A stretch of DNA of 64,000 nt, taken from the NCBI GenBank assembly GCA_009363875.1, contig CM018690.1, forward strand, positions 33,051,445-33,115,444, written 5' to 3'. The notes under the pieces were generated by a model, which was not told the DNA's origin, ran no database searches, and saw only the letters and a list, made by a program, of their open reading frames with translations. Below, in pieces: positions 44,724-57,100 of this stretch; positions within the stretch are counted from its first letter, which is position 1, and each line of letters opens with the position of its first letter. A program made the position numbers and the translations under genes. Source of the stretch: Mikania micrantha (Eukaryota > Streptophyta > Magnoliopsida > Asterales > Asteraceae).

Positions 44724-46959
44724 TCATATGATGCTCACAGGTTCATCATCTGATGGCTGCAAACACTCTTCTGGATTTGCATAGAAGTAATCTTCTTCTT
44801 TGGGTCTCTCGGCTATAACCAATCTTTTTGCAGGGGCTCCCATGCGTTGCGCGTGTGTATCCTTAACAGCGCGCGAAAATTCATCCCAGCTCAAAAACCC
44901 GCTTGTATATTTGTCTATTAGTTCAACCAAAACCTTCCTGTCCAGTAGAATTGTCTTCTTAAAACCCAAATATCTGAAAACAGTTTAAATAATGTTGATT
45001 CAGAATGTCACAATATCAAATCTTGAGTCTTGAATGGAAAAAGTTAGAATTTTTTTAGTGTACCTGCGGTGGCCTTCTACAACTTTGGCCATGTTTCCAT
45101 CATAAGTAGGAACAAATATATCACTCTCTAGTGAAACAAGATAATCTAGTGCTGCCATTTGTGATGAGTGATTTTGAAAATATTGAAGGTCAGCTGGCCC
45201 TAACAGAGTTTCCTTTCTTACCTGTTCAAAACATATAAATCAGTATATCATGCTTCAAGATTTTAGAAAAATTGATGCAATTCTTAAAAAAAATATGAAC
45301 CAGTTTTGGGTAGGCATCTGCTAGACTATCCATTCTCCTCTTTCCACCATATATTTCACCAGCAGCAATGTAAATCTGGATGTCATGGTCAATATCAAGT
45401 GCTTTAAGTGCAAGCGCAGTTTCTTCAGGGGTCAAAGGGCATAAACCATCTTTTCGTTTCAGATCAGAATTTATAATCTTTTCCTTCCACCATGGGTAAG
45501 CATATCTGCATAACGAAAAGAAGTCACTACATGCATAATGGGGTGTTTTCCACATCTCAAATATGTAATGTAAGAAGGTCAAACCTCATTCTGGTCAACT
45601 CTTCAACCTCTTCATCATTGCAGCCTTGTGTACAGCCAGAAAATGCCAACATATCCATTTCATATCTGAGATGAAGCACTAGGAAAGGACCATTTTGTCT
45701 CAAAAGCTTAACAACACGTCTACCCAATTCTTCTATCTGAGGAGTAAATCTCAGAGCACCAAAATTTACTCGGCACCGAAGTCTTTGAAGTTCAAAGGGT
45801 TGGCCACTATTGGCAAGCCGAGCATCGGTTCTGTTCAAGTGCACAACTTTGTATTTTTGAATCAGAGGAAGAATCTGTTTGCATTACGTGAAAGAAATTA
45901 TAAATTATAGTGTATATTTAGATTAAAAAAATACATTTTTTTTATAATAAAGAAGATAAAAAATACCTGATTATGATAGTAAGAAATGTCAGACCAACTA
46001 ACAGGAGGCATGGTATGCACAAATCCTAATTCAACTCTCCTTTTAAGCCTAGGAGGAAGCTCTTTTAATATCCGGACCTCATCTCTCAACGATGTAATGA
46101 AATGTTCAACATCAAAAATGTCCTCAAACTCGCTGTTACCCACAAATCAGAACAATCAAAATCATGCAACAGTGAATTTTTATAAAGAGGAAGGAATAAA
46201 ACTTCAGCATACCTTGGATCAGCCCAGAAGGAAGTTTTATCCAGCTCAGGAACTATAAGAGTAACATTCAAATATCTAGCAATTGCAACCATATCACAAA
46301 TCTGAAAAATACAAACATAATCAAGAATATGAGCATTTTGTATGATGATTAGTAAAATGATCATGCGAGCTCAAGCTAAAGAGATAACACTCACAGCAGA
46401 ACGCATTTGATTAAGTCCTCCATTACATGAAACCATTAAATAACCATTGTTCTTATAAACCCCTGAATTGCAACACAAAATCAAATGAATGTCAAGTTCA
46501 TAAACAGTCCGTTGAACTCAATTTCTTTTCAAACAGATCAATTTTCAGAAACCGAAATCAGAAATCATTGCAACAACAAATGATAGCAAAAACAGAATGA
46601 AACAACTCACTCTTGGGTGGAAGAACTCTTGCAGGAACGTTAGGCAACAATTTGACATCTAACACAGCAGCAGAATGAGAATCTTGAGTAAAGCAAGAAG
46701 GCCAACCTTTCAAAACCCTAGGTCCCCATGAACCACCTAATGCCGTCAACTGAACGAAGCAAGTCCACAACAACACCATCGTCGTCGCCCTAATCAACCA
46801 CAGCTTCATCTTCGGAGACTTTGCATTCACCATAGTACTCTTCAACTTCTCAACCCTAATTTCCCCTAATCTCTTCAAACCCATCGCTCCGATCGCAAAT
46901 CTCCGCTTCGTCTTATCTCTATCTTCTACCCTACACATTTCTCTATCACACATCCACAA
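44724..46959 (-). CDS. O-fucosyltransferase family protein (RRT/GT106-like), 524 residues
   Basis: Eight exons on the minus strand join in phase: 46611-46959, 46395-46462, 46213-46301, 45967-46132, 45585-45874, 45301-45505, 45064-45221 and 44724-44973. A basic cytosolic N-terminus precedes one membrane anchor (about residues 53-74, LWLIRATTMVLLWTCFVQLT), giving a type II Golgi topology. Family signatures follow in order: YLMVSCNGGLNQMRSAICDM, NVTLIVPELDKTSFWADP, FLVLHLRYEMDMLAFSGC, IYIAAGEIYGGKRR, and SQMAALDYLVSLESDIFVPT running on to VVEGHRRYLGFKKT. Such proteins are nucleotide-sugar-dependent glycosyltransferases; the closest known group adds rhamnose to rhamnogalacturonan I. The exact substrate is inferred. 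All expected blocks are present, so the gene looks intact. The first ATG is used; a second at residue 9 is possible. Confidence 0.92.
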
Positions 46960-47211
46960 CTCAAAACCCTAACTATCAAAATAAGATCTAGATTCACGAA
47001 AAAAACGCGTAATTATCTCCGAATCGCTGAATAAAGATCTAAATTACGTAGGAAACACATATAAGCCCGATCCAACCGGAATTTAATGGCGACTTGTCTA
47101 CAGAAAGAGAAACAACCTTCACAAGTTTTTCGGTGAAATTAATTCTCAGTGAAATGCAGAATCACTCTTATCATACAGTGACACAAAACCCTAGCCTATC
47201 AGCAACCATTA
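46960..47211 (-). promoter_or_regulatory. Likely 5' UTR and proximal promoter of the O-fucosyltransferase-like gene
   Basis: Upstream of the start on the minus strand. Mixed composition with pyrimidine tracts. A plus-strand 60-codon frame at 47212-47394 overlaps its outer side and has no recognisable features. Confidence 0.4.
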
Positions 47212-47394
47212 ATGACACGAATTAGCAGCAAAACTAGCCTTGATTTCATAACCGCATTGAGTTTGTTATCGAATCTTAATCCAGAAATTAGAAGTCACCG
47301 GCAACGGAAGAAATTGAGATACGTGGAATCCGGTTTGAACCGGTGGAGACGTGTGAAGGAAGTGGTGGCCGGAGATAATTCCGGCGAGAGATGA

Positions 47395-49547
47395 GAGGGA
47401 TTGCCGAGATGTGAAACTGTCGGTGGCCGGCTAATGAGAAAGACAATGTGGTTTGTAAGTCGTATTTGTGAGTAGATAACTCGGTGGAATTGTGCGCCAG
47501 GATCTATGAGAAATTAATATGTACCATTGAAATTTTATTTTACAATTATTTAGTAAAATATTCCATAAAATATAATTTATTAATTTAAGTTTAACGAGTT
47601 GACATATACAAACTAGTAAATGACTAAATGGTGAGGTTTCAAAACTTTTTAAAGTGTATGTTTAGTGATTATAAAAAATGATTGGTATCAAATATGAATT
47701 TGATTGTGCACTCATGTATAAATCATACATTTGTTTTTCGATAAATTGATAAACTAGTCAACTCGAAACTAAGTCTGATAAATGGGTGGATACTGGATAG
47801 GGTAATAGATGGAAAAAGATTCGAATTAGGATGAATACGATTCAGGACGGATTTTAAGCAAAATCAAGTTGGATTGAAATACATTGATTTTTAAAAAATA
47901 TCCATTTAGTTTAACTTAAAATGTGTTGTAATTGAAAAAATATAGTATATTTGGATAACTTTTAGCTTTTTCCCATCAACTATGTTATTAACCATTATTA
48001 GCGTTTGAATATATTCTATTGATATAATTTTTAGGTTACTTATCTAAGCTTATAATATGTTAAGGTGTTATTCTTCTTTATCTAGTATATGGTATAATGT
48101 TATTTATTTTAACCCAAAATATAATAGTTATTACTAAAACTAACTCATGTATCTTGTTTTGCGTCAAGATTTCCACCACTACTCGAAACAAACATAAAAT
48201 ACGATCGAAAAGTATTATATTTAACATTTTTTTTTTAAATATTATACCAAAATACATACCAACTTGAATTTATACCAAAATACACGTGCAAATAAGTACG
48301 TTGCAATATATTTTTGTAAAAACGACTATTACGAAATGAATAAGTTTGATAAAGTATTATGTTTGACATTACTCATTTTTCGAAAGAAAAAAAATTATAC
48401 TAAAATGTAGGTCAACTTGAAACATATATAACAATAAGCTTGATGAGGTATTATATTTGACATTACTCATTTTGGAAAAAAATATTTTGCATCGAAATAT
48501 ACAAAAACTCGAATTTATACTGACATACACATACAAATAAGCACGTTGTAAAATAATGAACAGAATTTTTGAGGGAAATTAAATTAGATTATAGTATAGA
48601 GGGTGAAAATGAAGGGTTTAAATTGATATTTAACAAAGCAAAGGGGTTAGTTTTATTACGTTAAAAAGATATTTGGCACCATGATATGAACTCGAATAAC
48701 CACAAACTACAAAACACCTTGATACTATCTTCTTTAGGTTAGTTTATGTAGTTAGGTTTCTTTGGCCTGCGAGTTTTTTTTCTGGTTTATGGCTCCTGGA
48801 AGAAATTATAACATAAGAAATACCCAAATAAAAACTCCTTTGCTAGTATTCACCGAGGGTTTGTAGTGAAGGACCTAGGATTTTTTGTTTAGCTTAAGAC
48901 CTCCAAAAATAGCTGAGTTGGTCTTGATTTGATGGTAGTAAGACATAGAGCCATCATCTTATGCTCCTTTGATGTGGTGACTAAGTTTTATGTTTTGAAA
49001 CAAAATGTAACCATGTTACAATGTAAAGATTTAAGTATCTAGTTCTTTTATTATATAAGAAGGTTTAGATACATTAAAATATTGGTATAGTTCCTAATGT
49101 TTCATGAAAACACTTTAATTCCTATCAATCTTTGTCAAACTTATTACAATTTATTAAACCTTAAAAAAATTTGAAAAAAAATCACTAAACTAGTTTTTGT
49201 ATATTAAAGTTAGAAGCTTGTAATAATAAGTTACCAACATTAAATTTAGTAAACTGAAATTCAACATGATTGTAAAATGCTTATAGATCTATCAATTTGC
49301 TTTTACTTAGTTTACGAGTCACAGTGACATGCATGCCTAGTAAAACTCATTCAAAACAAATCTATTAACATGTTATAATAATGAAATTTATGCAAATTTT
49401 ACCTTTATTCCAGGAAAGAAAGAGAACTTGTTTCTAAAGACACATTCAATTCAAAAGCTGGCCAATTTACGAGTTAAAAGGTAATTATTTCGAAGATAAT
49501 TTAAAAAGGGTATCTTTATTTTGAACAAGTTAAAAATTTATTAACAT
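47395..49547. other. Intergenic AT-rich DNA, no gene
   Basis: Degenerate repeats such as TTTGACATTACTCATTTT occur twice (near 48362 and 48459) with TATTATATTT neighbours. No coding signal. Confidence 0.5.
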
Positions 49548-50137
49548 TAGGAGTGATCATGGTCTTTTCGGTGCGGTTATAGTCATTTGCATAACCGAAA
49601 TCGATACTTCGGTTAATTTCAAATTTATATCCATAACCATAACTAATTGATCGGTTAACCATTAATCGATTAGCCACCGGTTATGATAACAATAAAATTG
49701 TTGAAAAACTAAGAAAAAATTGTAAATAAGTTGTAAACCAGAGATGCATTGATGATACTTTGGAGCGACTGAAAATGAGTAAACAAAAAGCAAAAACCAC
49801 GTGAAACATAGCTCACATTCTGATGTATATCGTCTCACATGTAACTTATAATATCTTCTTTTAATAAAAAGTTATGCCCAATTTTTTATATTTGACTTGA
49901 ACCATAACGTCTTAAAAAACACGAGCACACACAGAAATATTAAAAAAACAAATATATAATAATTGATTTGGTTCATTTAAAGTCAGTTAACGACTTGACT
50001 TAACTATAACTAAATGGGTCGGTTAATGATTTAGCTTAAGCAAAACCATCGGTGAAAGTCGATTTCGGTTTAAATCAGTTATGATTAAAAGCGATTATCG
50101 GTTATTTTTCGGTTATAATTATATTATGTTTGCTCCA
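49548..50137. mobile_element. hAT-type MITE with ATAACCG/CGGTTA-word interior
   Basis: Left end TAGGAGTGATCAT; right end, inverted, TGGAGCAAACAT with one base missing. Perfect 8-bp duplication ATTAACAT (49540-49547 and 50138-50145). The interior repeats CGGTTA, TAACCG and ATCGGTTA words. Confidence 0.82.
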
Positions 50138-50145
50138 ATTAACAT

Positions 50146-51205
50146 ACGAAGTTATTTAATGATTTTTTTCTAATATTTCATTCAAGTTAAACAGGTTTGT
50201 AGTGTATCAAAATCAAGTCATTTATTTTTTAAAAAAGTAAGAAATTATATTATTTTTTGTTCATAATACAAGCCTCCATATAAAATATATAAATTAATGA
50301 CGAAATTAAGGAGAAAAAAGAGAGAGTTGTACGTGGTGCATGTAAGGTGGTACACACAAGTATATTGAGAGCGAACGTGAAGGCCGTCAATAAATGCCCT
50401 ATTAACAAGCCAGTGGAGTCCACCATGTATTTACCCAACAACCCACCGAAACCCAAACACGTGTCACGACAACCCCTCACTTATCACGTCATTCGATCTC
50501 TTTACTTTTTCATATCCGATTTTTATAATCACATCACCGACAATACAACTCCCCGCATTTTAGTCCTAAGGCCATCCAAAGTGGTCACCTCACTGACAAT
50601 CCTTTTCCACTGAAATTTCTTGTCACGTCATCATCCTACTGAAAATCACAAAACCTCACAGACCCTACTGAAAAGCGAAAACTCTTCCCCACTATTCCAC
50701 ATCATCAAAAATAAAAATAAATAAAAAACATTCCACTAAATTAAAATAATTCAATAGTAGCACTCTGTTATGTTGCAATTTGAGCTAACGCACATACATT
50801 CTCATATTGTGTGGTACACTTTCGTATTATGTGGTACACTTAAGAAATATTAAATATCTTAATGCATAAAAGCAATCTACAATAAAATCATTTTGGTTAA
50901 GTGCTTGTTAGTCAAGGAAATAAAATAAGACAACAAACAAAAATAAAAAAACATTACAAAAAAAAATGCTTAGTAACAAAAGAAATAATATATAGTAGCG
51001 GTGGTGAAATGTAAAAAAAAATGTAACAAAGGACATAAAACTTATACCATTATAAAGTGAAATAAACTACAATAAAAATAAATAACAAGTGAAAGTGTTA
51101 ATATATAGATAAGCTGGTTATATCATAACAAAAGGTTCTGAAGACTGAAATCTGAAAGATGATAATAATTTACACAGCCTTTCAAAATAAGAAACATGTT
51201 GTTCC
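50146..51205. other. Intergenic DNA, no gene
   Basis: A C-rich patch at 50470-50700 repeats GTCACGTCA and CCTACTGAAAA phrases and may be a MITE remnant beginning GGCCATCCAAAG, but the ends were not resolved. Confidence 0.4.
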
Positions 51206-51454
51206 ACTTTGAGCGCATACGCACCACATGTTGGGTTGGGAGAGATTGAAAGGAGGGAATTTTGGGAGTGTATGGATGAAGCCATGAGAAACATTCCAAG
51301 AGATGAGAAAATTTGCATAGGAGGAGACTTTAATGGCCACATAGGTAAGGAGGAAGACGGGTTCCCTATGATCCATGGGGGTTTCGGATTCGGATCACGG
51401 AACGAGAGTGAGGTCACACTTTTGGAGTTTGCGGTGGCTCATGATCTATGCATC
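51206..51454 (+). pseudogene. LINE endonuclease fragment
   Basis: Encodes about 80 residues of an apurinic-type endonuclease domain of a non-LTR retrotransposon: SAYAPHVGLG, then IGGDFNGHIG (catalytic Asp and Asn), then HGGFGFGSRNESEVTLLEFA. It is truncated on the left near 51206 and cut on the right by the LTR at 51455. Confidence 0.82.
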
Positions 51455-52787
51455 TGTAACATCCCATTTTGGTGAAATATTATAAATTAAACATAATTGG
51501 TGTATGATTGTGTTTATTTAATTAATGGGTGTTTTGTATGATTTAATTATCTTAAATATTATTTGGTGGGTGATTTAAATAAGTTTTTGTTAAATATATT
51601 GTAGTGGGAGTTAACTAACTTAATTAAGTTGGATATGAGTTAGTTAGTTTTAACATGTAAATTGAGGGGTTAGAAGTGTCAATAGATGAAAGTTAAATAA
51701 CAAGGGGGTTTTAAATGTTGACTTGGTCAACATTTCACACTTTTATGTGTGTGTGTGTGTTGGAGACGTGAAAGAGAAGGAAGACAAGGAGAAAAATCAA
51801 GAACTTCAAGATTTGATCAAATTGGAGGTTGGATGTTGATCTAATCTTGAATGCAAGTTGAAATTGGAGTTCTCCTTGCATCAAACAACATCTAGGTAAG
51901 ATTTTTGGGTGTTTTTGATGGGATTTTCGTGGGTCTCCATAGGGGGTGTGGGTTTGATGGGTAAAACTCTCAAATTTGGTGTTTTGAGAGTGTCAAATGT
52001 TGTTAATGATGTTGTTAATCATGTAGGAACAATTTTTAAGTGTTTTATTTCATGATTTACATGTTATGAAAATGGGGGAATTGGGGTTTTCATGGAGTTG
52101 ATGAACATGGTGTGTAAAGTAGTGTTTAAAGGTGGGGATTTGATGATATTCACTATATTATTGTAGTTTGTGGTGAAATTGTTGAGATTGATCATTTTTA
52201 AACATAATAATGGAGCTACATAGGTGTTTTAATGATGAATGATCATTAGCACATGAATTTGTGCATACAAGGTGTTTGATGAAATGCCAAGTAGGGTATT
52301 TAACTTAAAATTGGTTTAAACCAATGGTGATGTGAATTATGTGGGTTTATAACATCAACAATGGTGAATTGATATGGTTAAGGGTCAATTGGAAACAAAT
52401 TAGATTGAAAATGTTGACATTGGGGTGTATGTTGACTAATTGTGGTCAAACTTTATATTAAACCTATTAGTTGTGATAATAGGAATTGATAGTGAAGGTG
52501 TGGGTGAAACCAAACGACCCGGGAAGGAATTGGTTATAGAGGATAGCACGTTGGAACAAGGTAAGTCACCCAAATCTTTTACTTGTTATGTGTAATGGTG
52601 TTATGCCTGTATGAATGTTATAGTGAAAGATTTGACTTTTAGGTGAGTTGGTGATTATGATCTTGTTGCTAGTCAATAATGAGCAATAGGTGATATATGT
52701 TGCTTGATTATTTTTGAAATGGTGTTCTAATACTAGTCTATGATTGACTTAGTGTTTATTTTTATGTGTGGTGGTTGTATGCAAATA

Positions 52788-52945
52788 GTTCACAAGGTGT
52801 GTGAACTTATATTTGAAATTGACTTAATCTTGGTGTTTTGAATCACAAGTGGTGTGATTATGACATTGAATTATTCACATGGTGTGTGAATGTTCTTGTT
52901 GGGTGTAATCAAGTTAGTAAAACACAAGTGGTGTGGTTTACTTAA
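52788..52945. repeat. Series of TTCACA...TGTGAA palindromes in the LTR
   Basis: Four related units (TTCACAAGGTGTGTGAA, ATCACAAGTGGTGTGAT, TTCACATGGTGTGTGAA and ACACAAGTGGTGTGGT) occur within 160 bases. The solo LTR at 31219 has the same motif in a 117-bp array. Confidence 0.85.
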
Positions 52946-53162
52946 CTTGAGAAATCTTGTGGAATAAGATTTCAATGGAGTTTTGGGTGCAAACGACCCG
53001 TTAGTAAATCGTTTGATATTATGACCATGATGGTTATAATTTGGTGAATTAAGGTGTTTAATATGATTATATGGTGTTATATAATGTTTATGGGGTATTG
53101 GAACGGTCGTATTTGAGCGAAAGGGGTTGAGATGGCTTAAAACAGCAAAAATAGATGTGCAG

Positions 53163-53275
53163 GTGGTGCCCGGCGTATGATACGCCTGGGGGGGGCGTAT
53201 CATACGCCTCCTTCAGCTGCAACTCTTGATTTTTTCTGTGATACGCCCCAGATACGCCTAAACCATACGCCCCGA
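53163..53275. repeat. GGCGTATGATACGCC palindrome cluster in the LTR
   Basis: Two 15-bp near-palindromes (GGCGTATGATACGCC, GGCGTATCATACGCC) sit around a G run, followed by GATACGCCCC, GATACGCC and ATACGCCCC half sites. It is repeated at 60354-60466 in LTR copy 2. Confidence 0.88.
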
Positions 53276-53673
53276 GTAAAATTTGACCAAAATTGACTTT
53301 TTGGGTCATGTAAGCTCGTGTGGTCGGGCATGGTGATCTTACTTAGTTCTAATGAACTAATGGTGACTTAATTATGGTGTTTCAGGTGAACGGAAGGGGT
53401 GAACGGGGTCGTGATCGGTTTGCCTCGCAGGGATTCGGATCAAACACGTTTTGGTGGTTTTTCTTTGTTGGTATTAAACAAAGGTTTTTGGTGATAACTC
53501 AAATGTAATTTTTGTTATTGAATGTTTAACTAACATCAATTATTTTGTAAAGTCGTGTGTAAATGAGGTGTTTATGGTGTTAATTACATTTGTGAGTTTG
53601 AAAAATCTGGGACCTAAACTTTGATGTCGTTTTAAACACGTGTCATACATGTGGAAGTTATGGGGCTTACAAG

Positions 53674-53687
53674 TTGGCATCAGAGCC
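53674..53687 (+). promoter_or_regulatory. Tekay primer-binding site
   Basis: TTGGCATCAGAGCC, an initiator tRNA-Met type site with one mismatch to the usual TGGTATCAGAGC, two bases after the LTR. Confidence 0.82.
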
Positions 53688-54136
53688 ATTGGTTTGAGGG
53701 ATTCAAGTGCGTCGCGAACACTTGAACTCAAATCGTTGTGCTTTTGATATGGGGAGTGTTGTTTGATCCGAGATCCGATCACGAAGCCGGGGGTTTAAGG
53801 TAACAAGTTTGTGTATTGTTTACCTTAGTTATATATGTTTATTGGTGTTTGGTGTGAATTTGCTTGTTGAACCGAATTTCTTAGTCATGTTATGGGGAGG
53901 TGAAGTTAAGGAATTGGATATGTGAAGTGTATAGTGTTATGTCTGGCCAACATAAGATTATATTCTTGACATAGATATGACCTTGATGGAACCAATTCAT
54001 AATATGGTTATGAATATTAGGTAAGGTGTTAAGAGATTGATGTTGTGATGCTTTTAAGTTCATATTTCATGGTGTGTTTAGTTGTATGAACTATATAGCA
54101 AAACTAATGTATCGCATAACTTGTTTCAGCCGTAGA

Positions 54137-57100
54137 ATGGCTGGTGGTGATAACATTAATGATGGTGGAGGTCATGAAACTAATTTCACTGAATTGCAAA
54201 CTATGGTGAGAGAAGAGGTGGCAAAAGCATTGGAAGCTTCGATTCCTCACCATATGGAGGGTCTGCAAGCCTCCATGAGGGAATTTATTCAACAGGAGTT
54301 TGCAAATCTCAGAGGGGGGCGAGATGGGGAACGAACTCCAAAGAAAGTAACTTACAAGGAGTTTGTAGCTTGCAAGCCAAGCGAATTTAAGGGTGAAGTT
54401 GACCCATTACAGAGTCAACGGTGGATAACAGACATGGAGGGCACGTTCGAGACGAGCCATTGTGACCCGGAAGATGAGGTGATCTTTGCGGGGAATCAGT
54501 TGCGCGAAAGAGCAAAGGATTGGTGGGAGCTTCTTCGAAAGGAGAAGGGTAGGGATGGCATTAAAAATCTGAAATGGGAGGATTTTAAGGAGTTGTTCCT
54601 TAAACGGTTCTGTCCGCAGGCGGCGATTGACAGAATCACTGAAGAATTCCTTCATATGAGACATAAGGAGGAAAGTATTGATACGATTACCGCCATCTTC
54701 TATGACAAAGCTAGATTTTGTCCTGATTTGCTACAAACGGAGCGGATGTGGATCAATCGATACCATAGTATGTTGAATGCCAAGTACCGCGAATTTCTTA
54801 CACCATCTAAGTGTGAGACATTGGCGGAACTTATTGATTGTGCTCGGGAGCGCGAGTTGGAGTTAAAGCGACAGGAAGACCGCGGTGAAAAGCGGAAGGT
54901 GGAAAAGGAGACGGGGTCGTCTAAAAAGGGGAAGTTCTCTAACTCACCTACAAAGTTCCACTCAAGTAAGGGAGTTAAGCATTGTACTAAATGTGGGAAA
55001 GACCACATGGGTGATTGTTCGGTACGACCCTTATCTTGCTACAAGTGTGGGAAGCAAGGTCATCTTGCAAATCAATGCTCGAGCCCGTTGAATTTATGTT
55101 ATAATTGCTACAAACCGGGGCATATTCGGAGTGAATGTCCGGAACTTAAGGGGGCTGGATTTGGTGGAGGAGAAAATCGATCTTTTAAGGGGCAAGGAAG
55201 TGGGAAGAAGGTGGAGGTACCCAAACCCAAGGGTAGGGCCTTTCAAATCACTGCGGAGGAAGCCAAAGTCACACCTGATGTGGTGACAGGTACTTTCTTC
55301 ATCAATACCTTGCCTGCTTACATTTTATTTGATTCGGGGGCTAGTAGATCATTTGTGTCTACGAATTTTATACACCATTCGTCTTTTGTTGTTGAGAAAT
55401 TGTCGGTGCCTCTAGAAATAGAAATAGCGGATTCTAAATGCTTTCTAGTTTGTGATGTTTATCGAAAATGTAAACTAACAATCGATGGGGAGGATTTTGA
55501 TATTGATTTGATACCTATGGTATTGGGGGAGTTCGATGCGGTGATTGGGATGGATTGGCTTTCGGCTCACGGGGCCAACATTGTGTGCAAACATAAGATT
55601 ATTCAATTGATGTCTCCTAGTGGACATGAGGTGTGTATTCGTGGGGAGAAACGTGGTGGTATGATCTTATGTTCTTTAGTTGAAGCTATGAAGTTTTTGA
55701 ACAATGGCGGACGATCGTTTCTTGCTTATGTGGTGGATTCGGAGAAAGGAGTGAAGTTGATAGAAGACATTCCTATAGTTCGTGATTTTTCGGATGTTTT
55801 TCCGGATGAACTACCGGGATTACCTCCCGAAAGGGATGTGGAGTTCCGAATTGATTTGGTGCCCGGGGCTAAACCTATTGCTAAGGCTCCATATCGTTTG
55901 GCGCCATCTGAATTGCAAGAGATGATGAATCAGTTGCAAGAACTTCTTGACATGGGTTTTATTCGTCCGAGCATCTCACCTTGGGGTGCACCGGTGTTAT
56001 TTGTCAAGAAGAAAGATGGGAGCTTCAGAATGTGTATAGATTATCGGGAGTTGAACAAGGTCACGGTGAAGAATAGGTATCCATTACCTAGGATTGATGA
56101 CCTCTTTGACCAATTACAAGGTGCTTCATGGTTTTCTAAGATCGACCTTCGATCGGGATACCATCAGTTGAAGGTTAGAGAGGAAGACATTCCAAAGACG
56201 GCTTTTCGTACGAGGTATGGGCATTATGAGTTTCTTGTGATGTCCTTTGGGTTAACTAACGCACCGGCGGCGTTCATGGACTTGATGAATCGGGTTTGTC
56301 GTCCTATGTTAGATAGGTCAGTCATTGTGTTTATTGATGACATACTTATCTATTCCAAGAACGAAGCTGATCACGCTTGCCATTTGCGTGAAGTTCTTGA
56401 AACGCTTCGTAAGGAGAAATTGTATGCCAAATTTTCAAAATGTGACTTTTGGTTACGTGAAGTTCAATTCTTGGGGCATGTGGTGAATGCTAATGGTATA
56501 CAAGTTGATCCTTTCAAAATTCAGGCGGTTATGAAATGGAGTCCACCCAAGACTCCAACTGAGGTTAGAAGTTTTCTTGGTTTAGCCGGTTATTACAGGA
56601 GGTTTATTCAAGACTTTGCCAAGATTGCTTCATCTTTGACTAAGCTTACAAGGAAGGATACTAAGTTTGTGTGGGGTGATGAACAAGAAAAGGCGTTTCA
56701 GGAGTTGAAGACAAGACTAACTCAAGCACCGGTGTTAACTTTACCGGATGGACCCGATGATCTTGTGGTCTATTCCGATGCTTCATATGTTGGTCTTGGG
56801 TGTGTTCTCATGCAAAGAGGGAAAGTTATTGCTTATGCTTCACGTCAGTTGAAGATTCATGAGATTAACTATCCCGTCCATGATTTGGAGCTTGCGGCGG
56901 TTATTTTTGCATTAAAGATATGGCGTCATTATCTTTATGGGGTGAAATGTACTATTTATACCGACCACAAGAGTTTGAAGTATTTCTTCACACAGAAGGA
57001 ATTGAATATGAGGCAGAGACGTTGGATGGAGTTACTCAAAGACTACGACTGCGAAATTCTCTATCATCCGGGGAAAGCAAACGTAGTGGCGGATGCTTTG

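Larger units (their letters stand above)
51455..53671 (+). repeat. Tekay LTR copy 1 (5' LTR)
   Basis: 2217 bp, from TGTAACATCCCATTTTGG to GGGGCTTACA, followed by a primer-binding site. It contains a palindrome cluster (53163-53275) and TTCACAAGGTGTGTGAA-type palindromes (52788-52945). Confidence 0.94.

Noticed and set aside
47212..47394. A 60-codon plus-strand open frame upstream of the O-fucosyltransferase-like gene
   Set aside because: No recognisable features; it lies in the likely divergent promoter region.
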